DNA of 64,000 nucleotides from Flavonifractor porci (GCF_037572415.1 NZ_JBBHLB010000009.1:62001-126000); one strand, 5' to 3'; counted from the first letter of the stretch, positions 34,814 through 43,192 are shown. Made by a program: numbers and translations. The notes: generated from the letters alone by a model not told the origin.

Positions 34814-37438
34814 TCAGAACTTTAGCACAACATTGACAAGTAAAATCGGCTGAATATCGAATTGCTGATTAAAGTCAAAGATTTCTCTTTCAGCCTCTGC
34901 TTGGATAGAGGAGACCTTTTGATGGAAGGCAGTTTGTACCTTCTGAAGCTGTTTCTTTTTCTCCTCAACCTTTTTGCGAATATCAATCTTCTGTAAAAAG
35001 TCCTTTGCTGCTGCGGCTTGGGCAGACAGTTGCTCAATTTCCGTTGTCATCTCAGCAATCTGGATGTTCAACTGTTCTCGCTGAATATCAGCCCAATTCT
35101 CTACCTTGTGTCTGTTGTAATCCATCACAGGTTTGGATGCCGCTTGATACTTGGCCAACATCTCTTTAACTAGAGTGTCATAAATATCTCTATACTGTGC
35201 CATCTCTTCATCCGTTGGCTTAAAGTATCTAACATCCCCATCATCCACTGCCTCAAGTGCGCCAATGATGTCATCCTCGGTGAAGTCAATGTATCTGCCT
35301 TGCTCATCGCAGAGCAGCAACACTGGGAAAAGCATTTCACAGTTAGATTTACAAAAAGCGCCGACAAATAAGGTTCCATGCGAACCGAAAGTTTGCTCAC
35401 CCCAGTTATCAATTTTCCAATAACAGGTTTTCCCTTCGACCTCTGGGTCAGCGACCTGAGACCAATAGTCCACTTCTCGTAGATACCGATCTATATCTTT
35501 TTTTGTTTTCTCAAGTGCAGCGCCCTTTGCGCCAGTACTTTCCGTCATTAAAATTGAACGCAGCTGAATGGCCTTTTTGTTGCGCTTAGCATCAAGTTGA
35601 CGATCTAATTTATCAAATGCCTTTTTGAACTCTGCCCTAGTTCCGCAATGCTGATAAATATCCAGAATTGTTTTTTCAAAACTGCTGCCCGATTCCAGCG
35701 CTCCCAATGCAATGTCTGAAGCACCAAATACACCGTCAAACAATTCAAATTTCTTTGAGAGAATCTCATAAACACGTCGATCAGCTTCGTTGCCAGTGTT
35801 CAAAAGGTTAATTGCAACAACATCATGCTTTTGGCCATAACGGTGACAACGACCAATTCTTTGCTCGATCTTCTGCGGATTCCAAGGAAGGTCATAGTTG
35901 ATAACAGTGTTACAAAATTGAAGATTTAAGCCTTCAGAACCAGCATCTGTTACGATGAGGATTCTGGAATGTTCCTTAAAATAATCCACAATAGCGTGTT
36001 TATACTCAACTCCGCGACCATAGTTAGTCTTGCCAAAGTTTTTCACCTTCCACGCACGATAGATTTCTTTGGTCATGGCATCGTTAAAGTCGCCATTGAA
36101 CAAAAGAATATCATCTTCATCGAATCCGTCCTTGCGCAACTCAGAAGCAATGTATTTCTGGGTTCGCTTCGATTCCGTAAACACAACAACCTTTTGCGGA
36201 ATACCTTGTTTTTCTTGATACTCAAAAGCCGTATGAATAGCAGTTTTCAAGGCTTTTATCTTGGCATTACTTTGGATACGGCTTGCCGTTTCTATGATTG
36301 CATTAACCTCATCAATTTCAGCTTGTATCTGCTGCTTTTGAAAAGCGGTATCCTCATCATCGATTTCCTCAAAACCAGATTCATCAATTTCATCTTCTAC
36401 AAATTCCCAGAATAAATCAAAACCGTCTTGAGCATTTGCTGATTTTGTGCCTTCGTATAACTTTTCAAGCCTCCTTTTCAATACCTCAAATGTTTCTATC
36501 AAGGCATAACTTGACGAGGCAAGCAACTTTCGGATAACTAGTACAATTAGCCCCTTATTTGCATTGGGGATAGAATACAAAGCGTCACGCTTTAAGAAGT
36601 TGTTCACACGCATATATAGTTCGACTTCATCGGGAGAAAGAACGAAATCAATCGTTCGACATTCTCTTTTTTTGAAGTCCATATATTTTCCAACATCCCG
36701 TCTAAGCGTTCGGTACAAAACAGGGATGAGTTCTCTCTTTAGTTCTGCATAGTCCTCGCCTTCGATAAATCTCTTATTGAATACCTTCTCGCTACCGAAA
36801 ATGCGCGGGTCAATAAAGGAAATCAAACCATGAAGGTCTGACAGGGTGTTTTGTAGAGGGGTAGCTGTAAGCAGAATTTTCGGGATACCTTGAGAAAGGT
36901 CATAAAGCCTTTTTGCACGTTTTGTGCCATGAAAAACATTACGAAGATTATGAGCTTCATCAATGATGATAAAGTCCCACTTCACATTAGGAAATCGTTT
37001 CATGAGCTTGGAAGAGTAGTCATAAGAAGCCAACACAATTCGGACCTTACTTTTGTCCTCTAGCCAAGTCTTCCATCCCGTAGGTTCACTTTCCACGGTG
37101 AAGCGATCCAAAATCGTGGATTCTAAGCCAAATTTTTCTTCTAGTTCAATCTCCCACTGTTTTCGCAGAGTTGCTGGGAGAGCAATCAAGACACGCTTCG
37201 CTCCTGAATCCAGTACATATTTGAGTGTAAGACCTGCTTCAATGGTTTTACCGAGACCAACTTCGTCCGCAAGAACAATACCCCCAGTTTTCAAAGCCTG
37301 AATCGCAGCACAAAATGCGTTGATCTGGTGGGGATTGATTTCAATGTTAGTATCCAGCAGACAGCGGAAAGGAGATTCTTCCAGCTCTGCTTTTTTGAAT
37401 TTTCCGTATTGTTCTAAAAGCAAGTTGCTCTCCATCAT
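34814..37438 (-). CDS. SNF2-family helicase, DrmD-like
   Basis: 874 residues from ATG 37438 (a second ATG at 37435 is better spaced from AGGAG, so either may be used). RapA/SNF2 core: GGIVLADEVGLGKTIEAGLT (about 50-69), IIIDEAHNLRN near 156, LLTATPLQN, and the second lobe with QKIEQRIGRCHRYGQKHDVV (about 519-538). A C-terminal coiled coil spans about 780-860. SNF2 helicases of this type are DrmD of class 1 DISARM and also occur beside methylase-restriction clusters. It follows the m5C methylase by 2 bases and precedes Mod by 24. It probably translocates on duplex DNA; the precise role is unknown. Confidence 0.85.
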   Translation of the reverse strand: MMESNLLLEQYGKFKKAELEESPFRCLLDTNIEINPHQINAFCAAIQALKTGGIVLADEVGLGKTIEAGLTLKYVLDSGAKRVLIALPATLRKQWEIELEEKFGLESTILDRFTVESEPTGWKTWLEDKSKVRIVLASYDYSSKLMKRFPNVKWDFIIIDEAHNLRNVFHGTKRAKRLYDLSQGIPKILLTATPLQNTLSDLHGLISFIDPRIFGSEKVFNKRFIEGEDYAELKRELIPVLYRTLRRDVGKYMDFKKRECRTIDFVLSPDEVELYMRVNNFLKRDALYSIPNANKGLIVLVIRKLLASSSYALIETFEVLKRRLEKLYEGTKSANAQDGFDLFWEFVEDEIDESGFEEIDDEDTAFQKQQIQAEIDEVNAIIETASRIQSNAKIKALKTAIHTAFEYQEKQGIPQKVVVFTESKRTQKYIASELRKDGFDEDDILLFNGDFNDAMTKEIYRAWKVKNFGKTNYGRGVEYKHAIVDYFKEHSRILIVTDAGSEGLNLQFCNTVINYDLPWNPQKIEQRIGRCHRYGQKHDVVAINLLNTGNEADRRVYEILSKKFELFDGVFGASDIALGALESGSSFEKTILDIYQHCGTRAEFKKAFDKLDRQLDAKRNKKAIQLRSILMTESTGAKGAALEKTKKDIDRYLREVDYWSQVADPEVEGKTCYWKIDNWGEQTFGSHGTLFVGAFCKSNCEMLFPVLLLCDEQGRYIDFTEDDIIGALEAVDDGDVRYFKPTDEEMAQYRDIYDTLVKEMLAKYQAASKPVMDYNRHKVENWADIQREQLNIQIAEMTTEIEQLSAQAAAAKDFLQKIDIRKKVEEKKKQLQKVQTAFHQKVSSIQAEAEREIFDFNQQFDIQPILLVNVVLKF

Positions 37439-37440
37439 TA

Positions 37441-38721
37441 TTACTCCTGTCTTTTATCCAGTTGCTCAGCTATGCCTAAAGCGATTCCCTTTGCCATAAG
37501 AGGAGGGACCGCATTTCCCACTTGGATAAACTGTGCAGTTCTGGGTCCCTCAAAAAAATAGCTATCGGGGAAGGATTGAATACGAGCTGCTTCTCTGACT
37601 GTTATAGAACGATGCTGCTCCATATCTGGATGAATAAAGTAGTGTCCATCTTTTGAGAGATGTGCGAGAACAGTATGGCAGCATGGTTCATCTCCCTCGA
37701 CAACTTTGAAACGATCCACAAATGAATGCCTATTTTTATGTGTTTTTAGTTCTTCTGGTAAGTCATTGTAGTTCAGGCGCTTGTGTCCATCGTTCCATAG
37801 TTCTATTGCTCTTTTATAGATTTCAATATCTCTTTCTTTATTAGGACGGCTGTTATGAAGAGTAAGTACATCTTCCGCAGTTCGTATTGCGGTTTCTGTT
37901 ACGCATTGACTCCATCCAGTTGTTCGATATTCAGTTGCGCCCTGGCCAGGTGTCAATTTTGGAAGATCAGCCAATAAGTCATTTACCGTGAAAGTTGTCT
38001 CTTTTTTCAAAAATGTAGGATAGTTCATCCCACTGTTTTTTAGCCATCCTACTATTATCATCCTACGCCGATTCTGCAAGACACCAAAGTCTTTTGAATT
38101 CTGTTCATGCCATTCAATTTCATAGCCAACTCTACGGAGATACTTTGTTAAATTCTTAAAAGTTGTTCCCTCATTCGCAGAAGAAATGCCCATTACATTC
38201 TCGAAGACAAACATTCTGGGTTGATAGCGCTTCAAAACTCGTGCGTACAGCTTATACAGCTCATTTCTCGGATCTTCGGACATTGGGCGACTCATATGAC
38301 TACTTTGCGCACGGCCCACCAGCGAATATGCTTGACACGGCGGTCCGCCGACCACCACATCTACACTCTGAATGTTCCGAATTTTCATAATCCCATCTAT
38401 GGTTTTGAAAATTCCCGGTAGCGTGTCATCGGACATAGTTTCACAAATAACAGTTTTTACGATACGATTAGGAATTATCTTCAGAAAATCTTCACGAGCA
38501 ATATCACCACGCAGATAGTGATAATAAATGTCCAACTGATCTGTTTGCTTCAAGTAATAATAGGCGCTGCGTGTGATTAAAGTCTGCGCAGCAAATGCAT
38601 TCATTTCTACATGGGCTATCGGATTAAAGCCAGCCTGAATAAAGCCTTCAGATAGTCCTCCGGCTCCTGCAAATAAATCTATAAAATTGTAATTGCCCTT
38701 GCCGGGGATCTGGTTAGGCAT
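37441..38721 (-). CDS. DNA cytosine-5 methylase, DrmMII-like
   Basis: 426 residues from ATG 38721, 8 bases after AGGAG. Complete m5C methylase motif set: NFIDLFAGAGGLSEGFIQAG (motif I, 12-31), VVVGGPPCQAYSLVGRAQ (motif IV, catalytic Cys near 125), MFVFENVMG (motif VI), LQNRRRMIIVG (motif VIII), a target-recognition domain in ~250-350, and FIQVGNAVPPLMAKGIA (motif X). Class 2 DISARM carries such an enzyme to mark host DNA. Here it occurs together with the drmD-like helicase and an adenine methylase, so the operon can modify both bases. It is the first enzyme gene after the Xre regulator. Confidence 0.92.
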   Translation of the reverse strand: MPNQIPGKGNYNFIDLFAGAGGLSEGFIQAGFNPIAHVEMNAFAAQTLITRSAYYYLKQTDQLDIYYHYLRGDIAREDFLKIIPNRIVKTVICETMSDDTLPGIFKTIDGIMKIRNIQSVDVVVGGPPCQAYSLVGRAQSSHMSRPMSEDPRNELYKLYARVLKRYQPRMFVFENVMGISSANEGTTFKNLTKYLRRVGYEIEWHEQNSKDFGVLQNRRRMIIVGWLKNSGMNYPTFLKKETTFTVNDLLADLPKLTPGQGATEYRTTGWSQCVTETAIRTAEDVLTLHNSRPNKERDIEIYKRAIELWNDGHKRLNYNDLPEELKTHKNRHSFVDRFKVVEGDEPCCHTVLAHLSKDGHYFIHPDMEQHRSITVREAARIQSFPDSYFFEGPRTAQFIQVGNAVPPLMAKGIALGIAEQLDKRQE

Positions 38722-38742
38722 ACTGATTCTCCTGTTCTATGA

Positions 38743-38970
38743 TTACTTCTCCTGCTCAAATGCAAGCCAACTACTTTCAAGAGGATCGTAGTCAGCATTA
38801 TATTTTGAGCAGAATTCTTTAATTTGCCGCATGGTAGACATATTGGGCTTGCTTTTTCCTGTTTCCCAACGGCTTACTGTTGTCAAATTCACATTAAGCT
38901 CTTTAGCGAAAGCCTCTTGCGAAAAGAACAAACGCTGCCTTGTCTGTCTAATACTTTCTGCAAATGTCAT
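38743..38970 (-). CDS. Xre-family regulator at the head of the DISARM-like operon
   Basis: 75 residues from ATG 38970, 9 bases after AAGGAG. The frame is open to an ATG at 38991, but there the ribosome-binding site would fall inside the gene. HTH_3 domain: RQTRQRLFFSQEAFAKELNV, then NLTTVSRWETGKSKPNMSTM. It lies 21 bases before the cytosine methylase and immediately after the operon promoter, so autoregulation of the whole defence operon is the natural reading, in the way controller proteins delay restriction after entry into a new host. Confidence 0.88.
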   Translation of the reverse strand: MTFAESIRQTRQRLFFSQEAFAKELNVNLTTVSRWETGKSKPNMSTMRQIKEFCSKYNADYDPLESSWLAFEQEK

Positions 38971-39013
38971 ATTCATCGTCTCCTTGGCCATAAATACGCA
39001 TGATTACAGCTTA

Positions 39014-39042
39014 ATTTTAGCATCAATTAGGCGTTTGGTCAA
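39014..39042 (-). promoter_or_regulatory. Promoter of the DISARM-like operon
   Basis: On the - strand TTGACC (39037-39042), an exact 17-base spacer and TAAAAT (39014-39019), a near-consensus sigma-A promoter 43 bases before the Xre start. An AATT-rich imperfect dyad overlaps the -10 and could be the Xre operator. Confidence 0.75.
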
Positions 39043-39097
39043 TAAATATTAAGATTCACCAGAGTTTTTTGATGTTTTATCTTTCTTAAGTAATACT

Positions 39098-39247
39098 ATG
39101 AAGCTATACCGAATTCAGGATAATCATGGCAAGCAATGCCCCTGGATAGCCATTCGGCTTCCGGCGCTGCTTGTTGAGGGTATTCCCCCAAGCCCCCATG
39201 AACGCAGAATTTCATTCTGCGGCTGCGCGTCCGATGGACGCTATTAG
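39098..39247 (+). other. Short ORF of 49 codons overlapping a structured region; coding status uncertain
   Basis: ATG 39098 opens a frame (MKLYRIQDNHGKQCPWIAIR, then LPALLVEGIPP and FCGCASDGRY) ending at TAG 39247. No clear ribosome-binding site is seen. TTGATG and TAATAC upstream (39069-39096) could be a promoter, but transcription would then begin at or after the ATG. The following hairpins suggest a structured RNA instead. Treated as uncertain. Confidence 0.3.
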
Positions 39248-39282
39248 CCCTACCCAGGACAGTTCAGGGCAGGGCTTTTATT
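39204..39282 (+). ncRNA. Three consecutive hairpins ending in a terminator: candidate small RNA or oriT
   Basis: GCAGAAT/ATTCTGC (39204-39220, 3-base loop) and GCGTCC/GGACGC (39227-39241, 3-base loop) are perfect. AGCCCTACCC/GGGCAGGGCT (39246-39276, one mismatch) is followed by TTTATT. They lie between the DISARM promoter and the next - strand gene. Such dense structure fits a small regulatory RNA with intrinsic terminator or a transfer origin; the family was not recognised. Confidence 0.4.
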
Positions 39283-39401
39283 CTAAGCAGTATCAATCCC
39301 TAAATCTTGTTGTGTAAGCACATATTGAGCCATAAGTACGCTATTTTTCTCTTTTCCATGTTGTAATTTGTATAGACATAATTTCAATCATAAACATAAA
39401 C

Positions 39402-39441
39402 AACGCCGGACGCAGAGGCACGCTGCCCCCGCGCCCGGCGC
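39402..39441 (-). terminator. Hairpin after the 39460-39882 gene
   Basis: CGCCGGACGC (39404-39413) and GCGCCCGGCG (39431-39440) pair with one mismatch. On the - strand the sequence continues TTGTTTATGTTT. It lies about 20 bases after the stop of the HTH gene. Confidence 0.7.
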
Positions 39442-39459
39442 TTTGCTTGACGAAACTAT

Positions 39460-39882
39460 TTATTCTTCAATAGGTGGTTCACAATCCTTTAGGAAAAACC
39501 TCAATGACATAACAGTAGTTGTAATTTTATATTTTGTTTCTGTATCGACTTCATCGGCCAAGCCTTCCATCATTTTTTCAATATCGCCAACTTTAACTTT
39601 TGCCATTTTTGCAATCGTAGCTTTAGATAGGTGATGGTAGGACATAAGCACTTCCAAAAAGGCACTTGCTTTCAAATCGGATTCTTCACAAGTAATAACA
39701 TAGAGAAACATGATCTTATCTATTATCGTGTGTTTCCCTACAACACATTGCAAATTTCCGTTGGCAATATCATTGATCTGTGCCACAGATAACCCCAAAT
39801 ATTTTGCAAGGGTGTTTACATTAAACTCATACTTTTCGAGTAATGTTTTTACTTTCTCGGATATATTTTCTATTACGGTCAT
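39460..39882 (-). CDS. HTH-domain protein of unknown function
   Basis: 140 residues from ATG 39882, with AGGGG upstream. Two HTH-like segments are visible: EFNVNTLAKYLGLSVAQIND (about 19-38) and SYHHLSKATIAKMAKVKVGD (about 81-100). The duplicated arrangement, separated by a hydrophobic segment KIMFLYVITCEE, is seen in regulators on Gram-positive elements. It is AT-rich like the DISARM operon and has its own terminator. No family name is certain and its target is unknown. Confidence 0.6.
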   Translation of the reverse strand: MTVIENISEKVKTLLEKYEFNVNTLAKYLGLSVAQINDIANGNLQCVVGKHTIIDKIMFLYVITCEESDLKASAFLEVLMSYHHLSKATIAKMAKVKVGDIEKMMEGLADEVDTETKYKITTTVMSLRFFLKDCEPPIEE

Positions 39883-39953
39883 ACCATACCCCTAAAATCA
39901 AAGAAAACATTCGTCATCCACTATTTTCTTTTATGCCAAAATAGCAGCAAGTT

Positions 39954-40403
39954 TCACTGAACAATCTCTAAACAGTAGAATGATGGGTGATTGGGGTCTT
40001 TATTGTTCCAATTTTCTGCATCGTTTATTTCCTTGATGTCGGCAACAGTTAAATCTTTAATACTAACGATTTTTTTGCGAATGTACGGCCTATCGTCGTA
40101 TTCCCAATATCCCAACAGCCAAACTTTCCAAAGTTCTACACTTTCCGTTTGACGGAGAGCGGACTTTATATAGTCGATTATTTGCCTTGCTCGTCCATCG
40201 GTGTATAGAGGGAGTTCAAGATATACCCCAAATTTCTTTTCACTGTATATGTTCACATCATCAAACGGAAGCAGAAAGAAATTATCATCTTCGCCACCAT
40301 CATAGACTACATTAGTATCTATATTGATGTGCAGTGGATAATCCTCCGTAGGTTTAACTTCCGGTAAAGGGCAATTTGCTGCAATAAAAACACAAACACT
40401 CAT
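39954..40403 (-). CDS. Small unknown protein A
   Basis: 149 residues from ATG 40403, 9 bases after GGGG (the ATG at 40412 directly follows that site and is unlikely). It begins MSVCVFIAANCPLPEV and has a mixed alpha/beta look with the acidic segment YDGGEDDNFFLLPFDDVNIY and a C-terminal YCLEIVQ. No membrane segment and no recognised family. Together with the next gene it forms an AT-rich pair unlike the GC-rich transfer genes to the right, suggesting acquired cargo. Immunity-like small proteins have this general appearance, but this is only an impression. Confidence 0.5.
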   Translation of the reverse strand: MSVCVFIAANCPLPEVKPTEDYPLHINIDTNVVYDGGEDDNFFLLPFDDVNIYSEKKFGVYLELPLYTDGRARQIIDYIKSALRQTESVELWKVWLLGYWEYDDRPYIRKKIVSIKDLTVADIKEINDAENWNNKDPNHPSFYCLEIVQ

Positions 40404-40451
40404 TACAAACATCCCCTTTTCTGTTTATAAGTAAAAAAGTAACATATCCCG

Positions 40452-40796
40452 CTAATTATGTTTTGTTAGTTCCGTCCCATAATGTTCTGAACTAAAGCCG
40501 TTGTTTAAGAATATGGAAAAAAATGGGGTCATCTTGTTATAGATTTCTGTATCAGATGGTTTAGGTAAACTCATAAGCCAATCCTTAAAAGGCTGATTAA
40601 CTTTTCCTTCAATGATCGTTCCACCATTCCACTTAAAATCTTTTTGGATACCGAACTGTAATGCAAGGTTGATGCATTCTTGTTCCTCGTTCCAACAATG
40701 GATTTCAAAAATAGTTGCAGAGGACAATTCCTCATTCATAATTTTTCGCCATTTATTATAGTCATCACATACAATATTGTATTCGCCGTGTTTCAT
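40452..40796 (-). CDS. Small unknown protein B
   Basis: 114 residues from ATG 40796, with AGAGGTG 7 bases upstream. It contains SATIFEIHCWNEEQECINLA and IIEGKVNQPFKDWLMSLP. Soluble, acidic, mixed alpha/beta; family not recognised. It lies 48 bases upstream of protein A on the same strand and is probably cotranscribed with it. Both have Trp-rich strands and similar AT content, so they may be related cargo. Confidence 0.5.
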   Translation of the reverse strand: MKHGEYNIVCDDYNKWRKIMNEELSSATIFEIHCWNEEQECINLALQFGIQKDFKWNGGTIIEGKVNQPFKDWLMSLPKPSDTEIYNKMTPFFSIFLNNGFSSEHYGTELTKHN

Positions 40797-40952
40797 TTTT
40801 TTCACCTCTCAAATTCGGAGTTGATACCATAGGCATACTTCTTAGTTTGTCAGCTTACAGAACATAAAATTCACATATATTGTACCACATACATATGAAC
40901 AATTCTATGTTAATCAGCTTTCGCAGATGTATTGCTTCAAACAAAAACACTT

Positions 40953-42362
40953 TTATCGGTCACGCTCCTTGTTTTTCTCTTTCTGTCTTTCTTTATCCAT
41001 CTCCAAAAGTCGATCCACATTAGCCTTCGCCGCCAGTAGCTCCCGCATTTCCTCACGGGAGTGCCTGTACTCGGCATAGGTCTTTTTCTTTTCCTCCAGG
41101 AGCCGGGCGTACTCAGCTTGCAGCTCCTTAACTTTGGGGAGCTTCTTGACCCCCATATCATCAAAGGCATTTTTAGCAGCCTGATGGAGCAGGATTTCCT
41201 CCTCATGTTCCTCTCGGAATTTCTTGGAGTAACCGGCCTTCCGGTAGGCCACATAGGTGTCACGAGTTTTGGCATAGTTGATGATATGTGTTCGCAGCAC
41301 GGCGATCTCTGCCATACGCTTTTCCGCTACTTTAATTTTGGCAGATAGCTCATTATGGTGGGCCGTAGCTGCCGCAGCCTTTTCCTCCAGAACCGCATAC
41401 TCCAACAGGTTATGCTCCGTGAGATAGTTTACGGTCTGTGCCATCTGTTTCAGATTAAAGACCTTGGCCCATCTCGCATATCCGGCACCTTTTCCGGCCT
41501 GGAGCTTTGCCTGGATGTCAACCAGCAGATTGACCTTCGGCGGATCTGCTTGCTTGACCGGCTTCCGACGGGGCGTATGCTCCTTTTGTCCGGCGAGGAC
41601 AGCCAGCAGGTCCTCCAGGGTGTAGCCGTCGCCCAAACTGTCCAGGCGGGACACTTTGCCCCAGCCGGGGAGCTTCAAACGGTAGGATTTGCCGCGCTTG
41701 GATACTTCGCAGCCGGATTCCCGGAGCAGCTTCAACAGCTCGTCCAGGTCAGCAGGCTTTTGTGCCAGGGCGTTATCAATAGCAGCACGGAGCAACTCCC
41801 GATGGGAGGGCTTCGCCTGATCGCCCAGCCATTGGTCGTAACTTTTGCGGTGGGGTCTTGGGTTTTCGACAATGGACAGTCCGTTCTCAATGCAGATGGT
41901 GTCGCTCAGATGCCGGACAGCTTTTGTGCTGCCCCAAAAATTACGGAACTTCCGGTCACAGTCCAGGTTGACCGAACTCCAAATGATATGATTATGGACA
42001 TGGGCCTTGTCAATGTGGGTACAGACGATAAAGGCGTGTTTGCCCTTGGTGAACCGCTTGGCAAACTCTACGCCTAGCCGGTTCGCTTCCTCCGGGGTGA
42101 TCTCCCCAGGACAGAAGGACTGGCGTACATGGTAGGCGATTACATCATCTGCGCCCCGGACCCGTCCGGTGACAGCGATATACTGGCGCTTGGCCAGCAT
42201 AAACTCGGCGTCGGCCACACGGCTATCACACTCATAGCCGGTGATGAGCCTACCGTGGTCGGTCTTTTGCGGGTTGGCCACATAGTCGATGATCTCGCTG
42301 ATAGCACGGCTCTCGGTTCGGCCCTTGCCGATGTGTAGCGGCATAATGCGTGTGGTTGCCAT
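40953..42362 (-). CDS. Relaxase/mobilization nuclease of the Tn1549/CTn-type element
   Basis: 469 residues from ATG 42362, with AAAGGAGGG upstream. The N-terminus MATTRIMPLHIGKGRTESRA followed by IDYVANPQKTDHGRLI is typical of relaxases of Clostridial conjugative transposons (PF03432). Motif III CTHIDKAHVHNHIIW (about 112-126) provides the metal-binding histidines. A long C-terminal coiled coil spans 330-465. It nicks oriT of the right-hand element. It is distinct from the MobP3-type relaxase at 10113, confirming two mobilization systems in the window. MobC at 45607 is its likely partner. Confidence 0.93.
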   Translation of the reverse strand: MATTRIMPLHIGKGRTESRAISEIIDYVANPQKTDHGRLITGYECDSRVADAEFMLAKRQYIAVTGRVRGADDVIAYHVRQSFCPGEITPEEANRLGVEFAKRFTKGKHAFIVCTHIDKAHVHNHIIWSSVNLDCDRKFRNFWGSTKAVRHLSDTICIENGLSIVENPRPHRKSYDQWLGDQAKPSHRELLRAAIDNALAQKPADLDELLKLLRESGCEVSKRGKSYRLKLPGWGKVSRLDSLGDGYTLEDLLAVLAGQKEHTPRRKPVKQADPPKVNLLVDIQAKLQAGKGAGYARWAKVFNLKQMAQTVNYLTEHNLLEYAVLEEKAAAATAHHNELSAKIKVAEKRMAEIAVLRTHIINYAKTRDTYVAYRKAGYSKKFREEHEEEILLHQAAKNAFDDMGVKKLPKVKELQAEYARLLEEKKKTYAEYRHSREEMRELLAAKANVDRLLEMDKERQKEKNKERDR

Positions 42363-42394
42363 GAAGTTTCCCTCCTTTCAAAAAATGGGCAGCC

Positions 42395-42832
42395 TCAGCT
42401 GCCCATCTCGTCACGATATGAAATAATCTGCTTCTTTTTCTGCTTAGCGCACCGCAGCGTCGTGGCAGCTCCGCCCCAATCATGGAGAACATACGCTACT
42501 ACCACATCGCTGACTTCTACCATCCAGCGGTTTCTATGAGAAATCGCAAAACGGCGTGGCACGGTTTCCAGCGGCGGATACACAGTGCTGTCATAGCCAG
42601 AAGTGTTCCTCCCGGTGTTGAGATAAGCTAAGACAAGAACCAACTCAATCTGTGGATACTTTTTCTTTTGTTCTCGCAAAATGGATGCCGCTAAACTATC
42701 AAACTCTCCATATCCTCCGAGAAATAAAGTTGTTGCTCCTTGCTCAATTAGATTTTGTGTTACTGTACGAAGCCAACTCGCAATCTTATCTTCTTTTGTG
42801 ATTTGCGAATGACCACAAAATGTTACATTCAT
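42395..42832 (-). CDS. SLOG-family protein (DUF1273/YpsA-like)
   Basis: 145 residues from ATG 42832. The pattern MNVTFCGHSQI, then ATTLFLGGYGEFDSLAASIL and VELVLVLAYLNTGR-type strands, and finally VEVSDVVVAYVLHDWGGAAT, is the SLOG Rossmann-like fold, which binds nucleotide ligands in several stress and defence systems. In many Clostridial elements it precedes the relaxase, as here (33 bases). It is divergent from the Xre gene at 42953, with shared upstream repeats. The ligand is unknown. Confidence 0.75.
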   Translation of the reverse strand: MNVTFCGHSQITKEDKIASWLRTVTQNLIEQGATTLFLGGYGEFDSLAASILREQKKKYPQIELVLVLAYLNTGRNTSGYDSTVYPPLETVPRRFAISHRNRWMVEVSDVVVAYVLHDWGGAATTLRCAKQKKKQIISYRDEMGS

Positions 42833-42875
42833 ACGATGGCACCCCTATTACCATCATACCGCAAATATCCTCATT

Positions 42876-42940
42876 AGTACAGGTACAGGGACTAATTTTA
42901 GCAGAACTGCCCATATACTAAATATAGTACAGTTACAGGG
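42876..42940. promoter_or_regulatory. Paired operator-like repeats between SLOG and Xre genes
   Basis: AGTACAGGTACAGGG (42876-42890) and AGTACAGTTACAGGG (42926-42940) differ at one base and are exactly 50 bases apart. They lie in the 120-base divergent intergenic region, so they are good candidates for the binding sites of the Xre regulator encoded next to them. Confidence 0.65.
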
Positions 42941-42952
42941 GCGGTGTATTGA

Positions 42953-43192
42953 ATGAAACTAAATGAGGCGGTGAGCAAACGCCTTTCTGAATTACTGGAT
43001 GAAAGAAATATGACGCAGTATCAGCTGTATATGAAAAGCGGCGTTCCCAAGTCCACCATAGGTAATATCATCAACTGTTCTTACGATTCCGTAAAGTTGC
43101 GGATCATTCACGAGATGTGCCAGGGGTTGGAAATTGGGATAGATACCTTTTTTGCATCGCCACTTTTCAAAGAAGATAATCTGGAACCATAA
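42953..43192 (+). CDS. Xre-family transcriptional regulator
   Basis: 79 residues from ATG 42953; GGGGCGG lies upstream. HTH_3 fold: LSELLDERNMTQYQLYMKSG, then VPKSTIGNIINCSYDSVKLR and IIHEMCQGLEIGIDTFF, the short Cro/CI-like form frequent in Clostridial elements. It is the only + strand gene in its neighbourhood, divergent from SLOG and the relaxase. It probably represses that operon and itself through the paired repeats at 42876-42940. Confidence 0.9.
   Translation: MKLNEAVSKRLSELLDERNMTQYQLYMKSGVPKSTIGNIINCSYDSVKLRIIHEMCQGLEIGIDTFFASPLFKEDNLEP

Noticed and set aside
24795..38991. Could the defence operon be BREX?
   Set aside because: No PglZ-like phosphatase, BrxC or BrxL was seen. The DUF1998 protein, the DrmA-type helicase and the PLD protein point to DISARM.
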